Part shown: positions 10,414-18,644 of the stretch, in pieces
How positions within the stretch are numbered: position 1 is the first letter of the stretch
How the letters are laid out: every line of letters begins with the position of its first letter
Origin: Marivirga lumbricoides
Lineage (GTDB): Bacteria > Bacteroidota > Bacteroidia > Cytophagales > Cyclobacteriaceae
Assembly: GCF_014636295.1 (NCBI RefSeq)
Contig: NZ_BMEC01000012.1
Coordinates: forward strand, 1 to 64,000
Direction of reading: 5' to 3'
Length of the DNA: 64,000 bases
Translations under genes and position numbers: made by a program
Notes under the pieces: model-generated
Seen by the model: the letters and a program-made list of their open reading frames with translations, nothing else
Database searches by the model: none
Told to the model about the DNA's origin: nothing

Positions 10414-11590
10414 AATTAATGTACGTTTGCAAATCTTTATCTCCCCTACCCGATAAATTCAACACTACAACTTCTCCTTTTTCAAATTTAAGATTATTCA
10501 GGGCTGCTAATGCATGTCCTGTTTCCACAGCAGGAATAATACCTTCCAGTTTACTCAGTTCTACGCAAGCCTGCATGGCTTCATCATCTGTTACATATTC
10601 AAACTGTGCTCTTTTGCTGGCATATAAATATGCGTGCAAAGGTCCAATTCCAGGGTAATCCAGACCTGCAGATATTGAATAAGGTTCTGTCACCTGCCCA
10701 TCTTCCGATTGCATTAACAAAGTTTTGGAGCCATGCAAAACTCCTGAACTTCCTTTGGCTGTAGTAGCTGCTGTTTCTCCACTATCAATTCCGTGTCCTG
10801 CTGCTTCTACCGCCACTAATTTAACTTTTTCATTATTGAGGTAATGGTAAAATGCTCCGGCAGCATTGCTCCCCCCCCCTACGCAAGCTACTACGTAATC
10901 AGGTGCATTCTTACCTTCCTGTTCTTGCAGTTGCTGCATAATTTCTTCACTAATAACTGCCTGAAATTTAGTTACCATATCCGGGTAAGGATGAGGACCA
11001 ACCACTGAACCGATGATGTAGTGAGTATCATTTGGATTATTGATCCAATGCCGCATTGCTTCATTCGTAGCATCTTTTAATGTTTTGCTTCCAGAGCTTG
11101 CCGGCCGTACCTCAGCTCCCAGAATTCGCATTCTCTCTACATTAGGCCTTTGCCTGTCTATATCTTTTTCACCCATAAATACTACGCAATCCAAACCAAG
11201 TAGCGCACAAGCTGTAGCAGTAGCAACTCCATGCTGGCCTGCACCAGTTTCAGCAATAATTTTCTTCTTACCTAGCCTCTTGGCTAACAAAGCCTGGCCT
11301 ATTGCATTATTTATTTTATGAGCTCCGGTATGAGCAAGATCTTCTCGCTTGAGGTAAATTTTAGCACCATATTTTTCTGAGAGCTTTTTGGCAAGATATA
11401 AAGGTGTTGGTCTCCCTACATAATCTTTCAACAATGCTTTAAACTCTTCCTGGAAATCCGGTTGGGCAATAATTTTAAGATACTGACTTTTCAGTTCCTC
11501 AATATTAGGATGTAAAAGCTCAGGAATATATGCTCCACCAAACTCGCCATAATAACCATTTTCATCTACTTTGATATCTAATTTTCCCAT
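10400..11590 (-). CDS. trpB: Tryptophan synthase beta subunit
   Basis: This PLP enzyme joins indole and serine to give tryptophan. The PLP lysine is in [11 protein letters not shown], the TrpA-contact and active-site segment [13 protein letters not shown] follows, and the phosphate-binding loop reads [10 protein letters not shown]. The 396 residues fit the TrpB1 class that pairs with TrpA. It lies between trpF and trpA, with a 13-base gap from trpF and a short overlap into trpA. Confidence 0.98.
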   Translation of the reverse strand: MGKLDIKVDENGYYGEFGGAYIPELLHPNIEELKSQYLKIIAQPDFQEEFKALLKDYVGRPTPLYLAKKLSEKYGAKIYLKREDLAHTGAHKINNAIGQALLAKRLGKKKIIAETGAGQHGVATATACALLGLDCVVFMGEKDIDRQRPNVERMRILGAEVRPASSGSKTLKDATNEAMRHWINNPNDTHYIIGSVVGPHPYPDMVTKFQAVISEEIMQQLQEQEGKNAPDYVVACVGGGSNAAGAFYHYLNNEKVKLVAVEAAGHGIDSGETAATTAKGSSGVLHGSKTLLMQSEDGQVTEPYSISAGLDYPGIGPLHAYLYASKRAQFEYVTDDEAMQACVELSKLEGIIPAVETGHALAALNNLKFEKGEVVVLNLSGRGDKDLQTYINYGNY

Positions 11591-11603
11591 ATATCTTAAT
11601 ATT

Positions 11604-12233
11604 TTAGTTATTCAATATTTTCTCTACTTCATCCAAATCTTTTAAACCTGGAAGTAGTTCTATTTTACTGTTATAATCTAGTCCCATCAAATTCTTCAAT
11701 TCCATGTTTTGCACAACCTTAAGATCAGAAGTTTGTAACCCTCCGCTCAGAAAAAAAGGCTTTTGAGAATCAATTTGATGTAGAATGTTCCAATCGAATT
11801 TATAACCGTTGCCTCCTTTTTCAGCACCTTTAGTATCAAAGAGAAAATAGTCTGCAATAGGTTCATAAGCTGCAAGTATTGATGGATTGAAATCCTCTCC
11901 CACTGAAAAAACTTTAATAATTTCAATCCCTTCATATTTTAACTTCAAAATATCTTCAGGGCTTTCTTCGCCATGTAACTGCACTAAATCAAAATAACCT
12001 CTTTGAAAGAAATCAATAATTATTTCGGGAGATTGATTTACAAATACTCCCACTCTTTTGGTAGTGCCGAAATTAAGTTTTAACAAATTTTCTACCTGTT
12101 CTTCGTTTACATAGCGTTTGGACTTATCATAAAAAATAAACCCCATGTAGTCGGGTTTGTGTTTGAGAACATTTTGCACATTCTCAAAGTCACGCATACC
12201 ACAGATTTTTATTTTAAGCTTTGCCGGTTGCAT
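11604..12233 (-). CDS. trpF: Phosphoribosylanthranilate isomerase
   Basis: This TIM-barrel enzyme converts N-(5'-phosphoribosyl)anthranilate to CdRP, the third step of tryptophan synthesis. The catalytic cysteine is in the N-terminal KIKICGMRD motif (residues 7-15), and the acid residue lies in the FDTKG segment. The strand-closing region [10 protein letters not shown] is also recognisable. The length of 209 residues is normal. Its start overlaps the end of trpC by 20 bases, so the two are probably translationally coupled. Confidence 0.96.
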   Translation of the reverse strand: MQPAKLKIKICGMRDFENVQNVLKHKPDYMGFIFYDKSKRYVNEEQVENLLKLNFGTTKRVGVFVNQSPEIIIDFFQRGYFDLVQLHGEESPEDILKLKYEGIEIIKVFSVGEDFNPSILAAYEPIADYFLFDTKGAEKGGNGYKFDWNILHQIDSQKPFFLSGGLQTSDLKVVQNMELKNLMGLDYNSKIELLPGLKDLDEVEKILNN

Positions 12234-13032
12234 TTTGTTTCATTAAGAATTTTAGTTGGGCAGAAAATTTCTGGCATGTCTTTTCAGGCCTTGCACTTCT
12301 CATGAAAGTGGTTCCTATGAGAAAGCCATCAAATCCTGCATTTTTGAGATTGAGAGCATCTTCAGGTGTTTTTATTCCGCTTTCGGCAATTTTCACATAG
12401 CTGGCAGGAATTTGTTTTACTAAAGCTGTAGCAGTTTCCAGGTTAGTGGAAAAGGTTTTAAGGTCTCTGCTATTCACTCCTACTAAGTCGGCATATTCTC
12501 CAACATGCGAATCTATCTCCTGCTGATTGTGGACTTCTAACAGCACTTCCATACCTAGCTCACGCGCTAAACCTGCTAATTCTTCTGCTTCAGATCTACT
12601 TAAAATGGAAGCTATTAATAAAATAGCATCGGCACCATGCGCTTTGGCCTCATATACCTGATAGGCATCCAACATAAAGTCTTTTCTGATAATCGGACAA
12701 TAATTGAATTTTCTGGCTGTTTCTAAATCCTTCAGGCTTCCTCCAAAAGATGGTCCATCGGTTAATACTGACAAAGCACTGGAACTGGCCTGCATATAGC
12801 CTATAGAAACCTCTTCCACCGAAATATGTTGATTAATAAAACCTTCTGAAGGTGATTTTCTTTTTATTTCAGCAATTATCCCTGTCTTATCTTCATTTTT
12901 AACATATGCTGATAAGGAAACAGGCCTGGCATTAAAATATGTTTTTTGCTTTAACAACTCAATAGGATAAAGTTTTTTGGCTTCATTTACTTCATCTCTT
13001 TTGTAAGCTACTATTTTATCTAATGTATTCAT
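12214..13032 (-). CDS. trpC: Indole-3-glycerol phosphate synthase
   Basis: TrpC closes the indole ring from CdRP. The family motifs are present in order: AEIKRKSPSEG near residue 56, IIRKDFMLDAYQV, ADAILLIASIL, LLEVHNQQE, VGVNSRDL and the final phosphate site FLIGTTFM. The length of 272 residues is typical for the single-function enzyme. It lies 30 bases behind trpD and overlaps trpF. Confidence 0.97.
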   Translation of the reverse strand: MNTLDKIVAYKRDEVNEAKKLYPIELLKQKTYFNARPVSLSAYVKNEDKTGIIAEIKRKSPSEGFINQHISVEEVSIGYMQASSSALSVLTDGPSFGGSLKDLETARKFNYCPIIRKDFMLDAYQVYEAKAHGADAILLIASILSRSEAEELAGLARELGMEVLLEVHNQQEIDSHVGEYADLVGVNSRDLKTFSTNLETATALVKQIPASYVKIAESGIKTPEDALNLKNAGFDGFLIGTTFMRSARPEKTCQKFSAQLKFLMKQNATGKA

Positions 13033-13062
13033 TTTGATATAATTCGTTCTAATTAATGGACT

Positions 13063-14052
13063 TTATCTTTTAATCAATTTGTTAAAAATTTCTATTGCTT
13101 TTCCTGAGCGGATTGCCTCCCGGGCTGCCAATGCACCTTCTTTTAAATCAGTGTATTTTCCAGCTGCTTGTAGTGCTAAAGCGGTATTGGCATACACTAC
13201 CTGATTCTGAGCATTTGTTCCTTCCCCTTTCAAAATAGACACAAAAATGGAAGCCGCTTCTTCAATAGTTTCTCCCCCATAAATTTCTTCAGCCAAAACT
13301 TTGTTCAGATTAAAATCTTCAGGGGTTATTACAGCCTCTCCTGTGTTGGAGAAAACTTTGGTTTGAGAGGTGAGAGAACATTCATCATAACCAGCTAAGT
13401 CATAAACCACACCGTATTTCACATCAGTTTCCTGAAACAGGTAAGCGTAAATTCTCGCCAATTCATGATCAAAAACACCTGCCATTTGCTTTTTAGGTTT
13501 AGCCGGGTTGACCAATGGCCCGAGCATATTGAAAAATGTTTTAATCCCTAACTCTTTCCTTATAGGCCCCACATGTTTCATGGCCGGATGGAATTTTGGT
13601 GCATGAAGGAAACAAATTCCAGCCTCATTCAATTGCTTTTCAAGTATATCTTGCTGGTTGGTAAACTCATATCCAAAATGCTCAAGTAAATTGGAGCTCC
13701 CACACTTAGATGACACACCATAATTACCGTGTTTCACTACATTTTGACCACAAGCGGCTACCACAAAAGCTGATAAGGTAGAAATGTTAAATGTATTTTT
13801 CCCATCGCCTCCGGTGCCACAAAGATCCATTCCATCATACGCAGATAAGTCAATGGGCACACATAATTCCATAAGTGCATCACGGAAGCCCCCCAACTCC
13901 TCCACAGTTACAGGCCTCATCATAAACATAGCCATAAATGCTGCTAAATGTGAATTATTAAATTCTCCTTTACCAATGCGCAATAATATTTCTTTTGCCT
14001 CTTCCTGCGTAAGGATATTATACTGAGACAATTTATTAAGTATTTCTTTCAT
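13063..14052 (-). CDS. trpD: Anthranilate phosphoribosyltransferase
   Basis: TrpD transfers phosphoribose from PRPP to anthranilate. The PRPP signature DLCGTGGDGKNTFNIST lies near residue 77, followed by KHGNYGVSSKCGS and the KFHPAMKHVGPIRKELG segment. The length of 329 residues is normal. It is separated from trpG by a 186-base gap, the only long gap in the operon, which holds an inverted-repeat element. Confidence 0.97.
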   Translation of the reverse strand: MKEILNKLSQYNILTQEEAKEILLRIGKGEFNNSHLAAFMAMFMMRPVTVEELGGFRDALMELCVPIDLSAYDGMDLCGTGGDGKNTFNISTLSAFVVAACGQNVVKHGNYGVSSKCGSSNLLEHFGYEFTNQQDILEKQLNEAGICFLHAPKFHPAMKHVGPIRKELGIKTFFNMLGPLVNPAKPKKQMAGVFDHELARIYAYLFQETDVKYGVVYDLAGYDECSLTSQTKVFSNTGEAVITPEDFNLNKVLAEEIYGGETIEEAASIFVSILKGEGTNAQNQVVYANTALALQAAGKYTDLKEGALAAREAIRSGKAIEIFNKLIKR

Positions 14053-14066
14053 TTCTTTTTTATTAT

Positions 14067-14240
14067 TGAGTACAAGGTATTAAGTACAGAGTAGTAAGTA
14101 CAATATATTAAAATTTCATACCTCGAAAATCTTAACTTTACTTATCCTATACCTAGATTTCACTTGTTATAGTCGTTCTCAGTTATCAGTTCTGGCTATT
14201 CTAATCTCTGTACTTTGTACTGTTACTCTTTGTACTCTCT
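14067..14240. repeat. Inverted-repeat element between trpG and trpD
   Basis: The left arm (about 14067-14106) carries GAGTACAAGG, AAGTACAGAG and AAGTACAA. The right arm (about 14205-14240) carries, on the other strand, GAGTACAAAG and AAAGTACAGAGA. The arms are imperfect inverted copies built from a repeated GTACAAAGTAC-like unit around a ~100-base AT-rich centre. It resembles a small palindromic intergenic element or MITE remnant. No coding sequence is seen in it. Confidence 0.5.
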
Positions 14241-14811
14241 ATCTTTCAATCCAGTTTTTCATCATTTTAGCTCCTTCAGGTGTCATTACTGATTCCGGAT
14301 GAAACTGTACCCCGCAAACATCATATTTTTGATGTGCTACAGCCATTATCTGTCCATTATCATCCTTGGCTATAACTTGTAGATTTCCATTAAGTGTATT
14401 TTCATCAATCAACCAGGAGTGATATCTACCTACTTTTACTCTTCTTGGAATCTCATTAAAGAGGTAATGCTGTTGTAATTCAATTTCAGTTTGTATACCA
14501 TGAAGCACTGTTTTCATATTAATTAATTTGCTCCCGAATACTTCTCCGATAGCCTGGTGCCCCAGGCAAACCCCTAAAATCGGTTTTTCAGGAGCGTACT
14601 TTTCTATCAGTTCCAACATTTTACCAGCATTTTCAGGAACACTAGGCCCGGGTGAAAGTAATATTTTATCAAACCTCTCCACCTCGCTCAATTCAATTTT
14701 ATCGTTACGAATAACAGTAACCTCAACAGAAGGAACTTCTTGCCTGATTACTTCCACCAGGTTATAGGTAAAGGAATCGTAATTGTCTAGTAATAAAATT
14801 TTGCTGCTCAC
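14239..14811 (-). CDS. trpG: Anthranilate synthase glutamine amidotransferase subunit
   Basis: TrpG hydrolyses glutamine and channels ammonia to TrpE. It is a class I glutamine amidotransferase with the nucleophile in GVCLGHQAIGE (near residue 82) and the His-Glu pair in VQFHPESV. The 190 residues are normal. Its ATG overlaps the trpE stop by 4 bases, as expected for two subunits made in equal amounts. It could also serve aminodeoxychorismate synthase, but the operon position favours tryptophan. Confidence 0.96.
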   Translation of the reverse strand: MSSKILLLDNYDSFTYNLVEVIRQEVPSVEVTVIRNDKIELSEVERFDKILLSPGPSVPENAGKMLELIEKYAPEKPILGVCLGHQAIGEVFGSKLINMKTVLHGIQTEIELQQHYLFNEIPRRVKVGRYHSWLIDENTLNGNLQVIAKDDNGQIMAVAHQKYDVCGVQFHPESVMTPEGAKMMKNWIER

Positions 14812-16226
14812 AATAGTGTGGATTTTTGAGTGTCAAACATAGTTTCCGCTTTACTCATGGCCATTCTTAGAGCATGAAGCTTATTATGAACCTCCTGCAG
14901 CTCACTAGCTGGGTCGGATAGTGCAACAATGCCTGCTCCTGCCTGATATTTCAATTCATTATTCTTACTTAAGAAAGATCGGATAATGATTGCGTGATTC
15001 ATATTCCCGTTCAATCCAATGAGGCCTACTGCCCCTCCATATAATCCTCTACCTGTTGGCTCGTATTTATTAATGAGTTCCAATGCCATATATTTTGGTG
15101 CTCCACTCAATGTTCCAGCCGGGAACGTATCTCCCAGTAGATTAATAGATGATTTTGGCGCTACTTCTGCACTTACTTTACTCACAAGGTGAATGACATG
15201 ACTATAAAACTGTACTTCTTTATAGACCTCAACTTGTACATTTTTCCCATTTTTAGAAAGGTCATTTCTTCCTAAATCAACCAGCATGGTATGTTCAGCA
15301 TTTTCTTTTTCATCGTTGAGCAGTTTTTCCGCCAGCTCAGCATCAGCCACATCGTCCCCGCTTCTTCTGTACGTGCCTGCAATAGGGTTTACAAAAGCCT
15401 TATTTCCCTTTACACTTACCTGAGCCTCAGGAGAAGAGCCGAATAATTTGTAATCTCCGTAATCAAAATAAAACAAGTATGGAGAGGGGTTAAGAGATCG
15501 AAGTGCGCGATAAACAGTGAATTCATCTCCTTTAAACTTTTGTGTGAATTGACGAGACAATACAATCTGAAATACATCACCTAATTTGGCATGATCAATA
15601 CCTTTCTTGATAATCTCCAAAAACTCCTCATCAGTTTGATTAGATTGCTCTTCTCCTTCTTTCGAAAATTTAAATTGAGGAATAGACCGATTCAAAATTA
15701 CCTGCACCAAATTGTCAAGCTTGAAATCGTATTGTTTGTTCAGTTGATGTTCAAAGACATGCAACTCATCTTTAAAATGATCAAAAACTATAACAAAACG
15801 ATAGAAATGATAGCGTAGGAATGGAATATCTGGCTGCACTTTTGCAAACGAAATATCTTCAAAGAATTGTACTCCGTCAAATCCTGTGGCACCAAAAAAA
15901 ACGCTTTCTTCAAACTCCTCATTTTTTAGTACCGGCTCACATTCAAACTGAAATATAAATTCTTCCAATTCTTTAGAGACTTCCAGAGGGTTAGTAATAG
16001 GTTTCACAACCTCCTCACCTTCAACATTGGTTTTTAACATCTTTTCGTCTGCCTGTATTTCCATTATAGACTGAACTCCAATGTAAGAGAAGCTATTTCT
16101 CCTTGTATGGTAATCGGAGCTTTCCAGGAGAATTGTATTGGAAAATTGATCTCTCAAACGTAAATATAGCCCTACAGGAGTAAAAGAGTCAGCTGGGAGG
16201 CTAATGTGTTGTTTTTTAATTTTCAT
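14808..16226 (-). CDS. trpE: Anthranilate synthase component I
   Basis: TrpE makes anthranilate from chorismate with ammonia from TrpG. The chorismate-binding domain has FQIVLSRQF, PSPYLFYF, GSSPEAQV, NPIAGTYRR and the characteristic PAGTLSGAPK region. The length, 472 residues, is normal. The N-terminal part is expected to hold the tryptophan feedback site. It is the first structural gene of the operon and begins 22 bases after the T-run of the second leader terminator. Confidence 0.97.
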   Translation of the reverse strand: MKIKKQHISLPADSFTPVGLYLRLRDQFSNTILLESSDYHTRRNSFSYIGVQSIMEIQADEKMLKTNVEGEEVVKPITNPLEVSKELEEFIFQFECEPVLKNEEFEESVFFGATGFDGVQFFEDISFAKVQPDIPFLRYHFYRFVIVFDHFKDELHVFEHQLNKQYDFKLDNLVQVILNRSIPQFKFSKEGEEQSNQTDEEFLEIIKKGIDHAKLGDVFQIVLSRQFTQKFKGDEFTVYRALRSLNPSPYLFYFDYGDYKLFGSSPEAQVSVKGNKAFVNPIAGTYRRSGDDVADAELAEKLLNDEKENAEHTMLVDLGRNDLSKNGKNVQVEVYKEVQFYSHVIHLVSKVSAEVAPKSSINLLGDTFPAGTLSGAPKYMALELINKYEPTGRGLYGGAVGLIGLNGNMNHAIIIRSFLSKNNELKYQAGAGIVALSDPASELQEVHNKLHALRMAMSKAETMFDTQKSTLL

Positions 16227-16247
16227 TTACTTTTCAAAAATTTTGAT

Positions 16248-16280
16248 AAAAAAAAAGGCTTGCCGGATGTCCGGCAAGCC
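16248..16280 (-). terminator. trp attenuator 2 (3:4 terminator hairpin)
   Basis: GGCTTGCCGGA and TCCGGCAAGCC form an 11-base-pair stem with a minimal loop, followed by nine Ts, 22 bases before trpE. An alternative helix pairs CGAGCC (16300-16305) with GGCTTG (16275-16280) and would destroy the terminator. In turn, TGGTGGC inside the Trp codons (16334-16340) can pair with GCCACTA (16296-16302). This is the classic three-way switch of a translated attenuator. Confidence 0.85.
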
Positions 16281-16307
16281 CTGAAATTTTTTGCATAGTG
16301 GCTCGGT

Positions 16308-16367
16308 TCATCCTTTTTGGGAAGAAGTAAAGTGCCACCACCATATTTTGTTTATTAAAAATTCCAT
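16308..16367 (-). CDS. trp leader peptide 2
   Basis: A 19-residue open frame, MEFLINKIWWWHFTSSQKG, contains three consecutive TGG codons and ends 28 bases before terminator hairpin 2. Stalling at these codons when charged tRNA-Trp is scarce would free the antiterminator. It has no promoter of its own and is read from the transcript that has already passed leader 1. Any ribosome site is weak. It is too short for routine gene finding, but the Trp triplet and the matching RNA structure make it convincing. Confidence 0.85.
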   Translation of the reverse strand: MEFLINKIWWWHFTSSQKG

Positions 16368-16375
16368 TTTGCTCT

Positions 16376-16404
16376 AAATAAAAAAACCCGCAGTCTGCGG
16401 GTTT
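16376..16404 (-). terminator. trp attenuator 1 (terminator hairpin)
   Basis: AAACCCGCAG and CTGCGGGTTT form a 10-base-pair stem followed by a T-rich run on the minus strand. It begins 31 bases after the stop of leader peptide 1. GCAGT (16426-16430) can pair with ACTGC (16390-16394) as an antiterminator. In competition, CTGGT (16455-16459) pairs with ACCGG (16421-16425), enclosing a nested GCTTCTT/AGAAGGC helix. Confidence 0.8.
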
Positions 16405-16434
16405 CATGATTATCATTATACCGGTACTGCCTTC

Positions 16435-16485
16435 TCAGTTAAAAGAAGCCCACCACCAGTTTGTATTTGTCATAATTGTTGTCAT
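16435..16485 (-). CDS. trp leader peptide 1
   Basis: A 16-residue open frame, MTTIMTNTNWWWASFN, has three consecutive TGG codons (16450-16458). Its ATG lies only about 5 bases downstream of a perfect -7 box, so the message is probably leaderless or nearly so. A second in-frame ATG at 16473 is an alternative start. The position between promoter and terminator hairpin, and the Trp codons, mark it as a trpL-type regulatory peptide. Confidence 0.82.
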   Translation of the reverse strand: MTTIMTNTNWWWASFN

Positions 16486-16490
16486 TGATG

Positions 16491-16521
16491 CAAATGTATT
16501 TGCAGAAATTTTAAAACCAAA
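16491..16521 (-). promoter_or_regulatory. Promoter of the trp operon
   Basis: On the minus strand TTTG (16518-16521), exactly 19 bases, then TACATTTG (16491-16498) followed by C. This is a perfect Bacteroidota sigma-A promoter placed immediately before leader peptide 1. Confidence 0.88.
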
Positions 16522-16590
16522 GCTTTTTGTGTTTTTTTATTTAATTTTTAAAAGAGAGCTAAATATCACTCTGGCTTTTATTGGGATGCT

Positions 16591-16767
16591 TTATTTTTTT
16601 TCTTTTGTCATTTTCTGATCCGCTTGTTTTTCTCCTGCCTTCACTTTGCCAACCCCCTGTTTTTCATGGGCAGATCCGGTTGGCAAAGTTCCCTTTTTAG
16701 GTCTTCTTTTACCAAAAGATCCCATAGCTATTTTACCTTTTCGTGTTTTTCTATCTCCTTTTCCCAT
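16591..16767 (-). CDS. 30S ribosomal protein bTHX
   Basis: This is a 58-residue, very basic protein that begins MGKGDRKTRKGKIAMGSFGK and continues RRPKKG. It is the bTHX signature, the small peptide that sits in the head of the 30S subunit in Thermus and many Bacteroidota. The C-terminal half is a Lys/Glu/Gln-rich tail beyond the conserved core. It lies just upstream of the trp promoter on the same strand, and no terminator of its own is evident before the trp leader. Confidence 0.88.
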   Translation of the reverse strand: MGKGDRKTRKGKIAMGSFGKRRPKKGTLPTGSAHEKQGVGKVKAGEKQADQKMTKEKK

Positions 16768-16908
16768 AATTAAAATAGTTTAAGTGAAAAAATAAGTATT
16801 GAACATTAAAATAATAATATTCACAGAATTTAATAAATTATTTTTCGTAAAAATATTTAAGATATCAATTCTTATAGTAGCTTTGACCCAATTTTAAATA
16901 CGGATTTT

Positions 16909-17880
16909 TTGGAATTAATATTCAATTGTGGGCTCATTATTTTAGGCTTTATTTTATTGCTTAAAGGAGCTGATTTCATGGTTTCGGGAGCAACATCTTT
17001 TGCCAAAAAATTCAATGTTTCTGAATTGTCCATCGGACTTACTATTGTGGCTATGGGCACCTCAGCCCCTGAGCTAGTGGTTAACTTAGTATCTGGCTCT
17101 CAAGGGCTTAATGATGTGGTTTTTGGTAATATAATAGGAAGTAACATTTTTAATTTATTCCTCATTTTAGGTCTTTGCGGAACTATTAAGCCCATTCTGG
17201 TTCAGTCTAATACTGTGTGGAAGGAAATCCCTTTTTCTCTCATTCTTTTTATTGTATTTTTTTTACTTATTAATGATTCATTACTATTTCAAAGTGATGT
17301 AAACATACTTAGTACTATTGATGGAATTATATTGCTATTATTGTTTGTCTCCTTCCTTTATTATGTATTTTATAATGTTAAAAATCAGAAGCATCAAACT
17401 GAAGTCACTGAAAACATTAAGCAGAAAAGTAATCTCATTACATTCCTGTTAATATTTGGTGGCATTGTCGGGTTAATAATAGGAGGTAAATTGGTAGTTG
17501 ACAACTCAGTAGAAATAGCCAGAAACTTTAATGTGAGTGAGAAACTGATTGGGCTTACTATTCTGGCAGCAGGCACCTCGCTTCCTGAATTAGCAGCTTC
17601 TGTTGTTGCTGCCTATAGAGGTAAAGCTGATATAGCAGTAGGAAATGTTATCGGTTCCAATATATTTAATATCACTTTTATTCTCGGGCTTAATAGTGTG
17701 ATCTCTCCTTTAACATACAATTTAGATTTTAACTTCGATTTATACTTCCTTATAGGTGGTTCTGCGCTTCTTTTTCTCTTCATGTTTACCTTGAATAAAA
17801 AGAAACTGGATCGCTGGGAATCAATTTTATTTATAATCGGTTTTGCCGTTTACATGGTATTTATATTTATTAGAAAGTAA
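16909..17880 (+). CDS. Calcium/sodium antiporter, CaCA family (YrbG-like)
   Basis: This is an integral inner-membrane exchanger of 323 residues. The two homologous halves each carry the alpha-repeat signature: GTSAPELVV near residue 50, followed by GNIIGSNIFN, and GTSLPELAAS near residue 223, followed by GNVIGSNIFN. About ten membrane segments are apparent. The start is TTG: upstream in-frame codons offer no ATG, and the first internal methionine (residue 24) would remove the first membrane helix. It is on the same strand as the ligase cassette but separated by 60 bases. Confidence 0.93.
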   Translation: MELIFNCGLIILGFILLLKGADFMVSGATSFAKKFNVSELSIGLTIVAMGTSAPELVVNLVSGSQGLNDVVFGNIIGSNIFNLFLILGLCGTIKPILVQSNTVWKEIPFSLILFIVFFLLINDSLLFQSDVNILSTIDGIILLLLFVSFLYYVFYNVKNQKHQTEVTENIKQKSNLITFLLIFGGIVGLIIGGKLVVDNSVEIARNFNVSEKLIGLTILAAGTSLPELAASVVAAYRGKADIAVGNVIGSNIFNITFILGLNSVISPLTYNLDFNFDLYFLIGGSALLFLFMFTLNKKKLDRWESILFIIGFAVYMVFIFIRK

Positions 17881-17940
17881 CTCCTCATTTACAAACCAAG
17901 AAAATATTAATACGTTGAAAGCTTTAATTTCCTATAAGAA

Positions 17941-18639
17941 TTGAAAAACAAATTACTCGCTCTGGATATTTCCAGACAACCTACTGACAGCACTTGTGGC
18001 CCCACAAGTTTGCATGCAGTTTACAACTATTTTGATGAAAATCTTTCTTTGGAAGAAGTTATTGATTCCATTGAGTACCTGGAAGACGGAGGAACGTTGG
18101 CTGTTATGCTTGGGATTGATGCTCTTCAAAGAGGTTTTACTGCTGAAATTATTACTTTCAATCTTAAAGTTTTCGATCCAAGTTGGTTCAAAGACCCTGA
18201 GGTTGATTTAATTAGCAAATTAAAAAGCCAAATGAAGTTTAAGACTTCACCTAAATTCAGACAAGCATCAAAAGCTTATATTAAATTTCTTAGCCTGGGA
18301 GGGAAAATCAGCTATAGAACCCTAAATAAAGAGCTTATTCAGGAATATCTTTTAAAGAACATTCCAATTCTTACCGGATTAAGTGCCACTTATTTGTATA
18401 ATGAAAAAAGAGAAACAGGAGACCCAGTCTATTTTGATGACATAAAAGGCGTTCCCTCTGGTCATTTTGTCGTACTTAATGGAATTGACTTGCAAAAAGG
18501 GAGCATCAAGGTTTCTGACCCTTTACATGCCAACCCTTTCGAAAGGCAAAATTATTCGGTCAATATTGACCATTTAATTTGTGCCATTTTATTAGGTGTA
18601 ATCACCTACGATGCCAACTTACTAATTATTGAAAAATAA
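17941..18639 (+). CDS. C39-like cysteine peptidase family protein
   Basis: This is a papain-fold protein of 232 residues. Gln13 and Cys19 in QPTDSTCGPTSL form the oxyanion/nucleophile pair; GHFVVLNG near residue 174 supplies the histidine, and VSDPLH the Asp. It has no signal peptide or membrane segment and no ABC partner, so it is not a bacteriocin exporter. The start is TTG, because the next methionine lies beyond the catalytic cysteine. It is the first gene of a four-gene cassette with two amide-forming ligases and an amidohydrolase. A role in trimming or transferring a peptide product is inference. Confidence 0.82.
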   Translation: MKNKLLALDISRQPTDSTCGPTSLHAVYNYFDENLSLEEVIDSIEYLEDGGTLAVMLGIDALQRGFTAEIITFNLKVFDPSWFKDPEVDLISKLKSQMKFKTSPKFRQASKAYIKFLSLGGKISYRTLNKELIQEYLLKNIPILTGLSATYLYNEKRETGDPVYFDDIKGVPSGHFVVLNGIDLQKGSIKVSDPLHANPFERQNYSVNIDHLICAILLGVITYDANLLIIEK

Positions 18640-18644
18640 CTAAA

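Noticed and set aside
16234-16416. A 60-residue minus-strand open frame in the trp leader
   Set aside because: It runs through both attenuator structures in a frame different from the two WWW peptides and has no conserved features.
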